63,260 nucleotides of DNA from Acidimicrobiia bacterium (GCA_036396535.1 DASWKR010000072.1:1-63260); one strand, 5' to 3'. Positions 51,264-60,294 are shown, counted from the stretch's first letter. Notes: generated by a model from the letters alone, not told the origin. Program-made: numbers and translations.

Positions 51264-52340
51264 ATGACGCTTCAACGCGACGCTCCGGTCCTCGAGAGGC
51301 TGTCGACGCTCGACCGGTTCCTTGCGCTGTGGATCGGCGCTGCCATGGTCGCCGGGCTCGTCCTGGGACGGCTGATTCCGGACCTCAACGACTGGCTCGA
51401 CACCGTCAAGATCGGCAGCGTGTCACTTCCCATCGCCGTAGGCCTGCTGGCGATGATGTACCCCGTGCTGGCCAAGGTCCGGTACTCACAGATCGGCGAT
51501 GTCGCCACCGACCGCACACTCATGGCCACCTCGCTGACTCTCAACTGGGTCGTCGGCCCGGCCCTCATGTTCGCTCTCGCGTGGCTGCTGCTCCCCGACC
51601 TGCCCGAATACCGCACCGGGCTGATCGTCATCGGGCTGGCCCGCTGCATCGCCATGGTCCTGATCTGGAACGATCTCGCCTGCGGAGACCGGGAAGCTGC
51701 CGCGGTCCTCGTCGCCGTGAACTCTGTCTTCCAGATCGTCGCCTATGCCGTCCTCGGCTACCTCTATCTCGAATTGCTCCCGGGATGGCTCGGCCTCGAT
51801 ACCACCAGTCTGGACGTGTCGATGTGGGAGATCGCAAGGATCGTCCTCGTCTTCCTGGGCATCCCCCTCGTCGCCGGATACGTGACGCGGCGATGGGGTG
51901 AACACAGCCGCGGGTTGGAGTGGTACGAGAACCGGTTCCTCCCCAGACTCGCCCCTTGGGCCCTCTACGGGCTCCTGTTCACGATCGTCGTGCTCTTCGC
52001 CCTCCAAGGGGAAACCATCACCGCCCGACCCTTCGATGTCGCCCGTATCGCAATACCACTCCTCCTCTACTTCGTCCTGATGTGGGCCTCTTCCTTCGCC
52101 TTGGGTTTGCGCCTTCGCATGCCCTACCCCAAGAACGCGTCGATGAGTTTCACCGCGGCCAGCAACAACTTCGAGCTCGCCATCGCCGTTGCCATCGGCG
52201 TGTTCGGGGTGACGTCAGGCGAAGCTCTCGCCGGCGTCGTCGGACCCCTCATCGAAGTCCCGGTCCTCGTCGGACTTGTCTACGTCGCCCTCTGGGCGCG
52301 GCGACGCTTCTACCCGACCTCCACGCTGGAGCCGGCGTGA
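51264..52340 (+). CDS. acr3: Arsenite efflux transporter, Acr3 family
   Basis: Ten-helix membrane exporter of 358 residues for arsenite. LWIGAAMVAGLVLGRLIPDL and KIGSVSLPIAVGLLAMMYPVLAKVRY are the family's opening. The functional Cys128 lies in GLARCIAMVLIWNDLACGD, which is nearly invariant, and SFTAASNNFELAIAVAIGVFG is the second motif. GTG/ATG choice: ATG 51264 with GGGAG upstream. No arsR or arsenate reductase gene is adjacent; the only ArsR proteins in the window belong to SRPBCC pairs. It stands alone. Confidence 0.95.
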   Translation: MTLQRDAPVLERLSTLDRFLALWIGAAMVAGLVLGRLIPDLNDWLDTVKIGSVSLPIAVGLLAMMYPVLAKVRYSQIGDVATDRTLMATSLTLNWVVGPALMFALAWLLLPDLPEYRTGLIVIGLARCIAMVLIWNDLACGDREAAAVLVAVNSVFQIVAYAVLGYLYLELLPGWLGLDTTSLDVSMWEIARIVLVFLGIPLVAGYVTRRWGEHSRGLEWYENRFLPRLAPWALYGLLFTIVVLFALQGETITARPFDVARIAIPLLLYFVLMWASSFALGLRLRMPYPKNASMSFTAASNNFELAIAVAIGVFGVTSGEALAGVVGPLIEVPVLVGLVYVALWARRRFYPTSTLEPA

Positions 52341-52569
52341 GCAGGGGACCGAAGCATGGCGTCGTGACTTGATCAGCCCAGACCCACGGGTCCACAGGGT
52401 GAGTCGGCCGGAGAGCACGGCAAGATCCGCGGCAACTCAACCGGCATCAAGGCCGATACCGGCTCGATCCCAAACGGGTTCCGGCTGGGCCCCGCCGAAC
52501 TCCTCTGTACCGCCCTCGCGTCTGTGCCGCGACGAGCCGTCCGAACTGAGTCGCCGGGCTTCGGCTGAT

Positions 52570-53133
52570 CTATGTCAGCGGCCGCCCGGTCTCGTCCATC
52601 CACTCCTCCGGGTGAACGCCGAGAGCCTCGGCAACCCGATTGATGTAGTTGAACCAGGCGCACACCTGCACCGCGTCGTGGACCGCACGGTCGTCCCAAC
52701 CGGCGCGGCGCAGCTCGTCGACGTCGCCGGCGGTGCAGGCGATGGGGGTGAGGGTGAGCTTCTCGGCGAAGGCGAGGAGCGCTTCGGTCGCTTCGTCGAG
52801 GCCGGCGGTACGCCAATCCTCGGTGAACCGGTCCACCATCTGTTGGTCGGCGACCTCCAACCTGAGGTCGTGTAGATGCGCCCGGATTCAGTAGTGACAG
52901 CCGTTCGCCTTGGAGGTGACAACGGCGATCATCTCCCGCTGTGCCCGGCTCAGCGGTGACTCACCGAACATGACGGTGGCGTAGAAGCGCATCGAGTCAC
53001 CCATCGCCGGGCCGTTCTGGCTCATGATCGAGACGATGTTCCAGATGCGTCCCGCTCGGCGCATCGCCTCGTCGTAGGCACGCTTCGTCGCCCCGGTGGC
53101 GCTCTCGGGCGGGATCTCCTCGATGTGCGGCAC
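52570..53133 (-). CDS. AhpD/peroxidase-related enzyme, probable selenoprotein (in-frame TGA)
   Basis: Carboxymuconolactone-decarboxylase-fold peroxidase-related protein. Read through one TGA at 52890-52888 the frame is 187 residues, the family's normal length, with good family sequence on both sides. The TGA is codon 82 and falls exactly at the second Cys of the CxxC redox site: Cys79-His-Tyr-TGA-Ile-Arg-Ala-His86. A Cys-to-selenocysteine exchange here is known in AhpD-like selenoproteins. A stem-loop fitting a bacterial SECIS lies 17 nt past the TGA (52851-52870). I chose GTG 53133 (VPHIEEIPPE) as homologues begin there. A sequencing error or broken gene would look alike, but a chance TGA at this codon with a SECIS is unlikely. 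Confidence 0.78.
52851..52870 (-). promoter_or_regulatory. Predicted SECIS element
   Basis: On the minus strand, CGACCTC and GAGGTCG form a perfect 7-bp stem with the loop AGGTTG. The loop has a G in its first two positions and lies 24 nt from the TGA, inside the 16-37 nt range of bacterial SECIS elements. The loop resembles the AGGTCT loop of E. coli fdhF. Confidence 0.7.
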
Positions 53134-53265
53134 GACCCCCACGGTACCGTGGGCACACCTGCCGTGGCTTCTTCGGCTTCGCTCGGGCGCGGCTGTCGGA
53201 TCAGGCATCACCTGCCGGCGGACCGGACGTGTCTGTCGCTCTGACTGGTGTCGTATGTGCCGTCT

Positions 53266-54213
53266 TCAGGCGATGTCGACGACAACCTTGCCCAGGGCGC
53301 GACCCTCACCGACCTCCGCCAGCGCTCGAGGCACCTCATCGAGCCGATACGTGCCGTGGATGTGGATCTGGAGGTCGCCTGAGACGCACAGATCGGCGAC
53401 GGGCTCGAAGTGCGACGGGCCCGGCTTCACGACGAGCAGGCCCAGCCGGCGGCCCGTGAGCCGACCGGCGATGGCCCCGATCGTCACGACCCTCAGCAGG
53501 GCCGACACGGACCCGCCGACGCAGCGGTAGCGACCGCCGCGAGCCAACGCCCGTCGGTAAGCGAACACCGAACGGTGGGCGACGAGATCAAGTACGAGGT
53601 CGTACGTTTCGCCGCGGGTGAAGTCCTGACTGCGATGGTCGATCACCTCGTCGGCTCCCAGCGACCGCATGAACTCGAGCTTGCCGGCATTGTCGACGGC
53701 GGTCACGTGCGCACCGGCACGCTTGGCGAGCTGGATGGCGAAGGACCCCGATCCGCCGCCGGCACCGTTGATCAGCATCCGCTGCGCTTCCCCCACTCCG
53801 GCGGTTCCCTGGAGCGCGATAGCACCCGCCTGCGGGATCGTCGACGCCTCGGCAAAGGTCAACGATTCCGGCTTGTGGGCGAGCGCCGACTGGCGCGCAA
53901 CCGCGTACTCGGCGAAGCCGCCCATCTGGATCTCGCCGTACACCTCGTCGCCGGGACGGAATCGGGTGACGGCGGACCCGACGGCCTCGACCCGCCCGGC
54001 GATGTCGGAGCCGAGCGTCCGGCGCGCCGGTGCGCGCAGCCCGCCGATCCGTGCGTACAGCGGGGTCCCGCGCAAGCACTCCCAATCAGAGAGGTTGAGC
54101 GACGTCGCCGCCACCGCGACGAGCACCTGGTTGGCGTCAGGAGACGGCGCCGGGACCTCCGCTACCCGCAGCACGTCGGGCGGGCCGTAACGGTCGTAGA
54201 CGACTGCCCTCAC
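53266..54213 (-). CDS. Zinc-lacking quinone reductase-type MDR (2)
   Basis: NADPH-dependent reductase of 315 residues, homologous to the one at 44021. RAVVYDRYGPPDVLRVAEVPAP opens the GroES-like domain, and INGAGGGSGSFAIQLAKRAGAHVTAVDNAGKLEF is the nucleotide site. ALAEVGEGRALGKVVVDI is the usual end. I chose GTG 54213, where family members start, over a longer frame to 54279. It lies 132 nt upstream of the selenoprotein candidate on the same strand, possibly co-transcribed. Confidence 0.88.
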   Translation of the reverse strand: MRAVVYDRYGPPDVLRVAEVPAPSPDANQVLVAVAATSLNLSDWECLRGTPLYARIGGLRAPARRTLGSDIAGRVEAVGSAVTRFRPGDEVYGEIQMGGFAEYAVARQSALAHKPESLTFAEASTIPQAGAIALQGTAGVGEAQRMLINGAGGGSGSFAIQLAKRAGAHVTAVDNAGKLEFMRSLGADEVIDHRSQDFTRGETYDLVLDLVAHRSVFAYRRALARGGRYRCVGGSVSALLRVVTIGAIAGRLTGRRLGLLVVKPGPSHFEPVADLCVSGDLQIHIHGTYRLDEVPRALAEVGEGRALGKVVVDIA

Positions 54214-54357
54214 ACCGACCTGCCATCGGATCTCGGGTCGACGAAGCGGGACACGCGGCACAGCGTACGCGAAGAGCATGGGGGGCCGGCATCACGCGGG
54301 CAGCCGTTGAGTGATCCTCCGGGTCGTCCGAGCTCGCCGGCGCGGGAGCAGCTCGTG

Positions 54358-55380
54358 TCAGTCATCCCAGCGGGTGAGGATCGGCCCCGCGATACCGGGT
54401 ACGGGCAGGGACGTCGCCTCCGACTCGACCGCCTCGCGTGCGCCGCGGGAGATGCGTCGCCAGGTCTGGATCGTCACCGTGTGCTGGGAACGCCGCCACG
54501 TCCCGACGATCTCGCCGTCGACGAGGATGGCGCCCGGCCACACGCGAGAGGTCCACAGGGCGGCGCGATGATCGGCTTGGGCGACCAGGAGCTGGCGGTC
54601 GTCACCCTGGAGGAGGTAATAGGCGTCCCCGCTCGGGAGGAGCCGGGCGGGTGCTACCGGCCCGGGGGCGGCGCGGAAAGCCGGCTCGTCGCGGGTGAGG
54701 ATCCACGCCTCCCCGATGGGGGTCCTCGCCGGGGTCAGCGATCTGCGAAGGGCGTCGAACGCCGCGATGCCCGACCGTGAGGCGATCCCGGCCCAGGCGG
54801 CGAAGGCTTCGGGGGTGGCGGGACCGAATGTGTGGAGGTACCGGCGGGCGAGCTCGAGGCGGGCGTCCCGTGGTGCGACGTCAGGTGGCGGCACGGTCCA
54901 GATGATCGGTTGTCGAGCGCCGTCCCACCGAATCACGACCGTGCCGGTGGTTGCCGCGTACCTGAGCCGGTTGTGTTGCTCGCCGAGGGCGCGCCCTGCC
55001 TGACCGTACGCCATCCGGGTCCCGTCCAGAAGGGCGCCCAGGCGACCGGCGAGATCCTCGGCGATCCGCCGGGCGCCTGCATCGTCGGGCAGCCTCCCCA
55101 GCGTGAAGATTGCGAGATCGCGTTCGGCGACGACGTAGGCGCTGTACCGCGGACCCCAGATCTGGACGAGGGAGGGATCCTCCCAGGTCGTGGGCTGGGT
55201 CCCCTCGAGGCGGGCGTGGATCGAGAGGAGCGCGGCTCGAGGCATGCTGTCCTGCAGGCCCACCCAGGCGGCTCGGCGTAGCGAGCGCCGTCCGGGTGGG
55301 AGCCGCTCGTCGAGTGCTCCCACCCGCCGCCGGAAGGCGAGTATCTGCGCCCGCGTGAGGTCGAGCCGAGGCGTCGTCAC
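54358..55380 (-). CDS. Winged-helix (HTH_42) DNA-binding protein
   Basis: 340-residue protein of the broad HTH_42 group. LDLTRAQILAFRRRVGALDERL opens it, VGLQDSMPRAALLSIHARLEG and ALGEQHNRLRYAATTG follow, and WTSRVWPGAILVDGEIVGTWRR is the conserved end. Unlike the YcaQ-like protein at 41638 the Gln-x-Asp catalytic pair is missing: the corresponding sequence reads GLQDS. It may bind DNA without glycosylase activity. GTG at 55380 follows GAGG. Confidence 0.82.
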   Translation of the reverse strand: MTTPRLDLTRAQILAFRRRVGALDERLPPGRRSLRRAAWVGLQDSMPRAALLSIHARLEGTQPTTWEDPSLVQIWGPRYSAYVVAERDLAIFTLGRLPDDAGARRIAEDLAGRLGALLDGTRMAYGQAGRALGEQHNRLRYAATTGTVVIRWDGARQPIIWTVPPPDVAPRDARLELARRYLHTFGPATPEAFAAWAGIASRSGIAAFDALRRSLTPARTPIGEAWILTRDEPAFRAAPGPVAPARLLPSGDAYYLLQGDDRQLLVAQADHRAALWTSRVWPGAILVDGEIVGTWRRSQHTVTIQTWRRISRGAREAVESEATSLPVPGIAGPILTRWDD

Positions 55381-55598
55381 GTCACGCCTCGACCCGAAGT
55401 GCCGGTTCGAGCATCGAACGCACCGACTGTGCACCGGCTGTCACGACGTCGTACCGCAGCATCCCCGCACGGTACCGCGTGTTGCCGCGACGGCTCGCTC
55501 CCGGAGGACGTGCCGACTCGAGGAGCGTCACTCGTTGCACGGACCAGACCGGCCTTGCGGCCGACGGGTTCGATGGTGACAAGGCCGTCGCCGATCAT

Positions 55599-56708
55599 TC
55601 AGACGATGGCGGCGATCCGCTCGACCATCTCGACGAGGAGGCCGTCGTCCATTGCGAAGTTGACACGGACATGTCCCTCTCCTCCGGGGCCGAACAAGGC
55701 ACCTTCGGAGACCGCCACTCTCGCCCGCTCCAGCAGGACCGCCCCGGGCGGATCCCATCCGTAGGCGCTGAGATCCACCCAGGCGAGGTATGTGGCCTCG
55801 GGCCTCGTGTAGCGCCCTCCGGGGAGCAGTTCGGCCAACAAGCTGCCGAGAGTCGCCCGCTTCGCCTCGAGCCTCGCCAGCACGTCCTCCAACCAGCTCG
55901 TGCCGTCCCGGTACGCGGCAGCGCTCGCCAGCAGGCCGAAGGTTCCGACCCCCCACATGTGAGGAACGAAGTGTCGAGACCACACATCGACATCGTGGTC
56001 GTTGGTCAGCACCACCTGGGCCGCCTTGAGACCGGGGAGGTTCCAAGCCTTCGTTGCCGCGGTGACGGTCACCACCGTGGCCGGGGACAGGCCGGCGGCT
56101 ACCACATGACTGTGTCCGGGGAAGGTGAGCGGCGCATGGATCTCGTCGGCGACCACCCGCCCTCCGTGGCGCTCCGCAACGGCGACCACATCTGACACCT
56201 CGGAAGCCGTCAGACTCCGGCCGACCGGGTTCCATGGATTGCAGAGGACGATCGACCCGGCCCCGGCGGCGAAGGCACGATCGATCCCGTCGAGGTCGAG
56301 GCACCAGCGACCGTCCTCACCTGGGTACGACCTCACGAGGATGTGCTCCCGGCCTGCCGCCGCCACCATCGTGAAGAACGGGTGGTAGATCGGTGGGTGG
56401 AGGATCACCGGCGAGCCGGGGGCAGTGAGATGCATCACGGCCCTCCGAAGACCCTCGACGACGTCGGGCACGTGAAAGACCCGACCGGGATCCACCCGCC
56501 AGCCGAAGCGTCCGGCCCAGAATACTGATGCCGTCTCGGCCACGGCGTTCCAGGCAGCCGGGTAGGGATACCCCGTGTCCGCTCTGTCGACCGCAGCGTG
56601 GAGCGCCTCAGTGATGGCGGGTGCAAGACCGAAGTCCATCTCCGCCACCCAGGCACCGATGACGTCACTCTCGAAGGAGTTCCACTTGAGTCCGGGGCGG
56701 GGTGTCAC
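55599..56708 (-). CDS. PatB/MalY-type PLP-dependent C-S lyase
   Basis: Fold-type I aminotransferase-like enzyme of 369 residues, best matching cystathionine beta-lyase PatB/MalY. WVAEMDFGLAPAITEAL is the diagnostic N-terminus, LCNPWNPVGRSLT binds the PLP phosphate/ring, VADEIHAPLTFPG supplies the Asp, and TATKAWNLPGLKAA holds the PLP lysine. The enzyme would cleave a C-S bond giving pyruvate, ammonia and a thiol. GTG at 56708 is the only start in the area. It follows the amidohydrolase gene at 56785 by 76 nt on the same strand, so they likely share a transcript. Confidence 0.88.
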   Translation of the reverse strand: MTPRPGLKWNSFESDVIGAWVAEMDFGLAPAITEALHAAVDRADTGYPYPAAWNAVAETASVFWAGRFGWRVDPGRVFHVPDVVEGLRRAVMHLTAPGSPVILHPPIYHPFFTMVAAAGREHILVRSYPGEDGRWCLDLDGIDRAFAAGAGSIVLCNPWNPVGRSLTASEVSDVVAVAERHGGRVVADEIHAPLTFPGHSHVVAAGLSPATVVTVTAATKAWNLPGLKAAQVVLTNDHDVDVWSRHFVPHMWGVGTFGLLASAAAYRDGTSWLEDVLARLEAKRATLGSLLAELLPGGRYTRPEATYLAWVDLSAYGWDPPGAVLLERARVAVSEGALFGPGGEGHVRVNFAMDDGLLVEMVERIAAIV

Positions 56709-56784
56709 GCGCCGCTTGACTATTGCAGAAGCCGACAGCCATCGCCGACGGATCTCCCGACCAGCCGTGCTCGCCGGTGGTCAG

Positions 56785-58182
56785 TCAGCGGCCGGCCACC
56801 AGCCAGCCGGGCTCGGGATCGCCGAACTTGTCGAGCAGGTAGTCACGCGACGCCTCAACGGCCCTGCGCGGCGCATCGAGCGACGCCTCGAGCTTGAAGT
56901 CTTCCTTGAGCACCTCGCCATCGACGAGCACGGTCTTCACGTTCGAGATGTCGGCCGCGCAGACGACCGCACCCACGGCGTCGATGATCGGCGCGATGTT
57001 CACGGCCGACCCGTCGATGATCACGACGTCCGCCTTCTTCCCGGGGGTCAGCGACCCGGTGCGATCGGCGATCCCCGCCACCTCGGCTCCACCGATCGTG
57101 GCCCACGAGAGTGCGTCACGCGAGGTGATCAGACCGGGCGATGCCTGCAGGCCATCCAGGCCGTCGTCCCAAGCCGCCTGATGCTTGCGCCCGCGCTCGG
57201 TGCCGAAGACAGCGTGCATCTGGGTGAACTGATCCGCCGGTGCGGTCGTCGCAACGTCCGACGAGAGCCCGATCGGAATGTCGTACTCGACCGCGGTGAC
57301 CGCCGGCGCCCACCCGTGTCCCATCTGGATCTCGATCTGCGGTGCGAAGCTGACGTTCCCCCCGGAGTCGCGAACCAACTGCCACTCCTCGTCGGTGAAG
57401 TGCGAGGCGTGGACGTAGGTCGTGCCGGGATAGAGGAGATCCATGTCGCGCAACGCGGTGATCTGCCCCTTCGTGTAGCCGAACCGGTCCATGGCGACGT
57501 GCACCGTGATGTCGATGCCGAGCTCCTTGGCCAGCTCCCAGTCATGACGCACGACGTCCGGCTTGCAGAAGCCCGGTCCTCGTGTGGCGAGTCCCATGGT
57601 GATCCGGCCGTCGTCCGAGCTGAAGTACTGCGACCGGAGGCGGCGGGCCTCGTCACCGTCGGAGGTCAGCACACTGCCGGTGTAGTCGGGTCCGAACCAC
57701 CAGTCCACGAGCGAGGTGTTCGGAAAGCCATAGGCGAAGACCGATCTGATGCCCGTCCCCTCGAGGGCGTTGACCGAGGCGTCGGCGTGCTCGGGGGTGT
57801 TCATGATGTGCGCCCAGTCGACGAGCGTCGTGATGCCGGCGTTGATGCACTCGAGGGCGCCCCACTGTGTGGCCGAGTGGACGTCCTCCGGCCGATAGTG
57901 AGGGGCGAACTTGTCGAGGATCGCGCTGAAGTAGGTGATGAGCGCGAAGTCGGGGGCACACGTCCGGATGCACGTCTCCCACGTGTGCCGATGTGTGTCG
58001 ATGAAGCCCGGTATGACGATGTCGCCGGATGCATCGATGACCCGAGCGCCATCGGTCGAAAGGTCCTTGCCGATCGCGGCGATCTTGTCGTCCTCGATCA
58101 GCACGTCGGCGTTCGGCATCTCGCCGAGGTCGGGGTCCTGGGTCAGCACGATCCCGCCGCGGATGAGGGTTCGGTCAGTCAC
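56785..58182 (-). CDS. Amidohydrolase-family hydrolase (2)
   Basis: Metallohydrolase of 465 residues, of the same branch as those at 28149 and in the fusion at 33610: FIDTHRHTWETC, ITVHVAMD, YVHASHFTDEEW and LSSDVATT give the metal-site His and Asp residues, and LTPGKKADVVIIDG the end of the sandwich. GTG at 58182 (VTDRTLIRGG) is preceded by GGAGAAAGGA. It precedes the C-S lyase gene. A sulfur-containing or N-heterocyclic substrate is possible but unproven. Confidence 0.88.
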   Translation of the reverse strand: MTDRTLIRGGIVLTQDPDLGEMPNADVLIEDDKIAAIGKDLSTDGARVIDASGDIVIPGFIDTHRHTWETCIRTCAPDFALITYFSAILDKFAPHYRPEDVHSATQWGALECINAGITTLVDWAHIMNTPEHADASVNALEGTGIRSVFAYGFPNTSLVDWWFGPDYTGSVLTSDGDEARRLRSQYFSSDDGRITMGLATRGPGFCKPDVVRHDWELAKELGIDITVHVAMDRFGYTKGQITALRDMDLLYPGTTYVHASHFTDEEWQLVRDSGGNVSFAPQIEIQMGHGWAPAVTAVEYDIPIGLSSDVATTAPADQFTQMHAVFGTERGRKHQAAWDDGLDGLQASPGLITSRDALSWATIGGAEVAGIADRTGSLTPGKKADVVIIDGSAVNIAPIIDAVGAVVCAADISNVKTVLVDGEVLKEDFKLEASLDAPRRAVEASRDYLLDKFGDPEPGWLVAGR

Positions 58183-58376
58183 AGGCTCGGTCCTTTCTCC
58201 TTGCGCTCGGTCCCACCGGGTGACGAAGCCGTGCCAACGCACTGAGTCGGCGGCCGATACCTCAGCTCCCGGCACGTCATTCGCACTCGCTCAGGATCGT
58301 ACCCGACACGACGCTCGCTTCACCGATCGCACTGAGTCCCGGGCCCACGACAGCGGCCCGGGCGATGATGGGCAGC

Positions 58377-58799
58377 TCAGGGCTCCTCGATCGAGTGAGA
58401 GGAGCGGGCGGGGCCAAGCAAGTCCCACCGGTTCCCGGCGATGTCGCGGAACACGACGACTCTCCCGTACTCCTCGTCGCGTGGCTCGCTGACGAACTCG
58501 ACCCCGCGGGCGAGCATGCGCTGGTAGGCGGAGTCGAAGTCTTGGACCCTGAAGAAGAACCCTACGCGCCCTGCGGTCTGGCTACCGATCACCGCCTCTT
58601 GGTCGACTCCGTCGGCCCTGGCAAGCAGGATGCCGGTCTCGGCGCGAGGCGGGCGCACGACGACCCACCGCTTGGGCGAGCCGCTGGTTGTGTGGCTTGC
58701 CGAGTCATCCAACAGCTCGAAGCCCAGCACGTCCACGAAGAACTCGATCGCCCGGTCATAGTCGGCGACGACGATGGTGACCAGCTCCAAACGGTCCAC
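58377..58799 (-). CDS. VOC/glyoxalase-domain protein
   Basis: Vicinal-oxygen-chelate protein of 140 residues with the two beta-alpha-beta3 halves. RLELVTIVVADYDRAIEFFVDVLGFEL opens it, GFFFRVQDFDSAYQRMLARGVEF starts the second half, and VVVFRDIAGNRWDLLGP is the classic end. Members are lyases, dioxygenases or antibiotic-binding proteins. GTG at 58799. Single gene beside the amidohydrolase; no metal site can be assigned with confidence. Confidence 0.88.
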   Translation of the reverse strand: MDRLELVTIVVADYDRAIEFFVDVLGFELLDDSASHTTSGSPKRWVVVRPPRAETGILLARADGVDQEAVIGSQTAGRVGFFFRVQDFDSAYQRMLARGVEFVSEPRDEEYGRVVVFRDIAGNRWDLLGPARSSHSIEEP

Positions 58800-58918
58800 G
58801 ACTCCAAACTAGATGCCGGATCAGGTTCATGACCGACCGTCGGAACCGGCTACTCCGAGGTGTGCCCTACGGAGGCGCTCCTCTCGCAGCGATCCTCCAG
58901 CCGCTGCGGGACTCAGTG

Positions 58919-59695
58919 TCAGACAAGCTCGGCCAGCCACGATGCGAGGTGAGGATCGCCTTCGAGAAGACGGATCAGATTGCGGCGAACCGTGGTGGCG
59001 AGATCGTCGGGGTGGACGGCGCGGAGCCGGGCCAGCTCCCCGACAACATCTCCCAGGTGCGCCGGGTAGCCGGTATCGCCGGTCAGCCATCGGTATCCGC
59101 CAGGGTTGTCGGTCTCGGTGAGGAGCTGGTCGGCCGGTATCGCCTGCGCCACATCACGGAGGTGCGCCGAGTGCAGAACCTCTACGCCCACCGTGAAGAG
59201 GTAGCCGGCGGCGACCATCCGTTTGAGAACGTCGAGAGGGCCCGAGTACCAGTGGACGATCGCTCGCTCGACCCCGTGGGCCACCAGCATGTCGAAGGTG
59301 TCCTGCTCGGCTCCTGCGCAGTGGAGATTGACCAGCTTCCCCTGTGCCTTGGCCAGCGCCAGCTGGATGGCGAACACTTCGCGTTGAGAACCGTACTGGG
59401 CGGCGTCGGTGACGAAACGATGATCGAGCCCGATCTCGCCGACCAGCGGCGACCCGTCGACCAACTCCTCGATCTCGGCGAGCGAATCGACGAATACCGG
59501 CGCCTGCTCTGGATGGATGCCGAACGACGGCACCACGAGTCGAGACCGGGCGGCAATGGTCTGGGCCCGGGCGTACGACTCAGGGTCCACCGACACGCTC
59601 ATGGTGAAGATGCGCCGCTGCTCTATGACGGCCAACACCTGATCGATCTCAGCGTCGTCGTACTTGTCGAGGTGGGCGTGGGCGTCGACCAGCAT
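58919..59695 (-). CDS. TatD-like metal-dependent hydrolase
   Basis: TIM-barrel hydrolase of 258 residues. VDAHAHLDKYDD is the HxH motif, VGEIGLDHRF the bridging Glu, NLHCAGAEQDTFDML and IVHWYSGPLDVLKRM supply the next two His, and LLTETDNPGGYRW the Asp. This is the full TatD/YcfH pattern. TatD proteins act as 3'-5' exonucleases or D-aminoacyl-tRNA-type hydrolases. I chose ATG 59695 over the adjacent GTG. No partner genes are visible. Confidence 0.9.
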   Translation of the reverse strand: MLVDAHAHLDKYDDAEIDQVLAVIEQRRIFTMSVSVDPESYARAQTIAARSRLVVPSFGIHPEQAPVFVDSLAEIEELVDGSPLVGEIGLDHRFVTDAAQYGSQREVFAIQLALAKAQGKLVNLHCAGAEQDTFDMLVAHGVERAIVHWYSGPLDVLKRMVAAGYLFTVGVEVLHSAHLRDVAQAIPADQLLTETDNPGGYRWLTGDTGYPAHLGDVVGELARLRAVHPDDLATTVRRNLIRLLEGDPHLASWLAELV

Positions 59696-60021
59696 CACAA
59701 GCGTCCGATCTCGTGGCGTCTGAAGTTACCGCCGGCACGGACACAGCCGCCACCCGCATCGTCTCCCGGACTGGAGAGCGTGGCGGACTCGGTCGGGATG
59801 GCCGACCTGAGCATGTGACTCCACCCAAGACAGGCCCGGACCGACGGGCGGAATGCGCACGAGAATGACTCCGTCGGAGTGTCCTCCAGGCGGCGTCAGT
59901 CGGACTGCGTATCCGAAGAAGGCCCCCCGGTCCTCCAGGGGGCCTCAGTCTCTTCAGTTGTCTGGCTAGACCTGTGTCGGTTCCAGCCTCACGGGTCCTT
60001 CTCAGGATCCGTGGGTGCGGA
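59696..60021. other. Intergenic region with two terminator-like hairpins
   Basis: 326 bp without a gene. AGGCCCCC/GGGGGCCT at 59920-59945 is a perfect 8-bp hairpin followed by a T-containing stretch. The segment 59699-59919 shows no feature I can support. Confidence 0.5.
59991..60012 (-). terminator. Probable terminator of the barrel monooxygenase-like gene
   Basis: ACGGGTCCT at 59991-59999 pairs with AGGATCCGT at 60004-60012 around TCTC, with one G-T wobble. It lies 10 nt past the stop at 60022 on the minus strand. The stronger hairpin at 59920-59945 backs it up. Confidence 0.6.
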
Positions 60022-60294
60022 CTAGATCGACTCGACTTCCTCGTTGATCTCGATCCTCGGGGAACCGACGACGCCGGCTTCGGACATCTTGGCCTTGAGG
60101 TCCGGGTTATTGATGAATCCCTTCGCCAACTCGAGAGTGTCGAAGCCGGCGACAACGGTCACCATGTTGGGATCGTCGACCGAGCGATTCACTCTCGCGT
60201 ACTTCGCTCCTCCGGATGTGGGAGGGAACGTGTCGTACACGGCCTTCCACGTGGCGTAGTCGCTGACTGAATGGCGGAATGCAGTGGTAATCAT
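60022..60294 (-). CDS. Dimeric alpha/beta-barrel (ABM-like) protein
   Basis: 90-residue protein with a ferredoxin-like fold. ITTAFRHSVSDYATWKAVYDTFPP opens the antibiotic-biosynthesis-monooxygenase-like or cyclase-like group, VTVVAGFDTLELAKGFINNPDLKAKM is the central helix, and VVGSPRIEINEEVESI ends it. It most likely forms a dimer. ATG at 60294 follows GAGGAGAAA, a strong ribosome site. It diverges from the Rrf2 gene and probably belongs to its regulon. Confidence 0.78.
   Translation of the reverse strand: MITTAFRHSVSDYATWKAVYDTFPPTSGGAKYARVNRSVDDPNMVTVVAGFDTLELAKGFINNPDLKAKMSEAGVVGSPRIEINEEVESI

Noticed and set aside
52341-52569. A gene or decayed gene between acr3 and the selenoprotein candidate
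   Set aside because: 229 bp with no family-like reading frame or ribosome site; it is probably plain intergenic DNA.
52888-52890. TGA as proof of a broken pseudogene
   Set aside because: No other frame defect, full family length, placement at the redox Cys and a SECIS-like hairpin favour selenocysteine; still to be confirmed.
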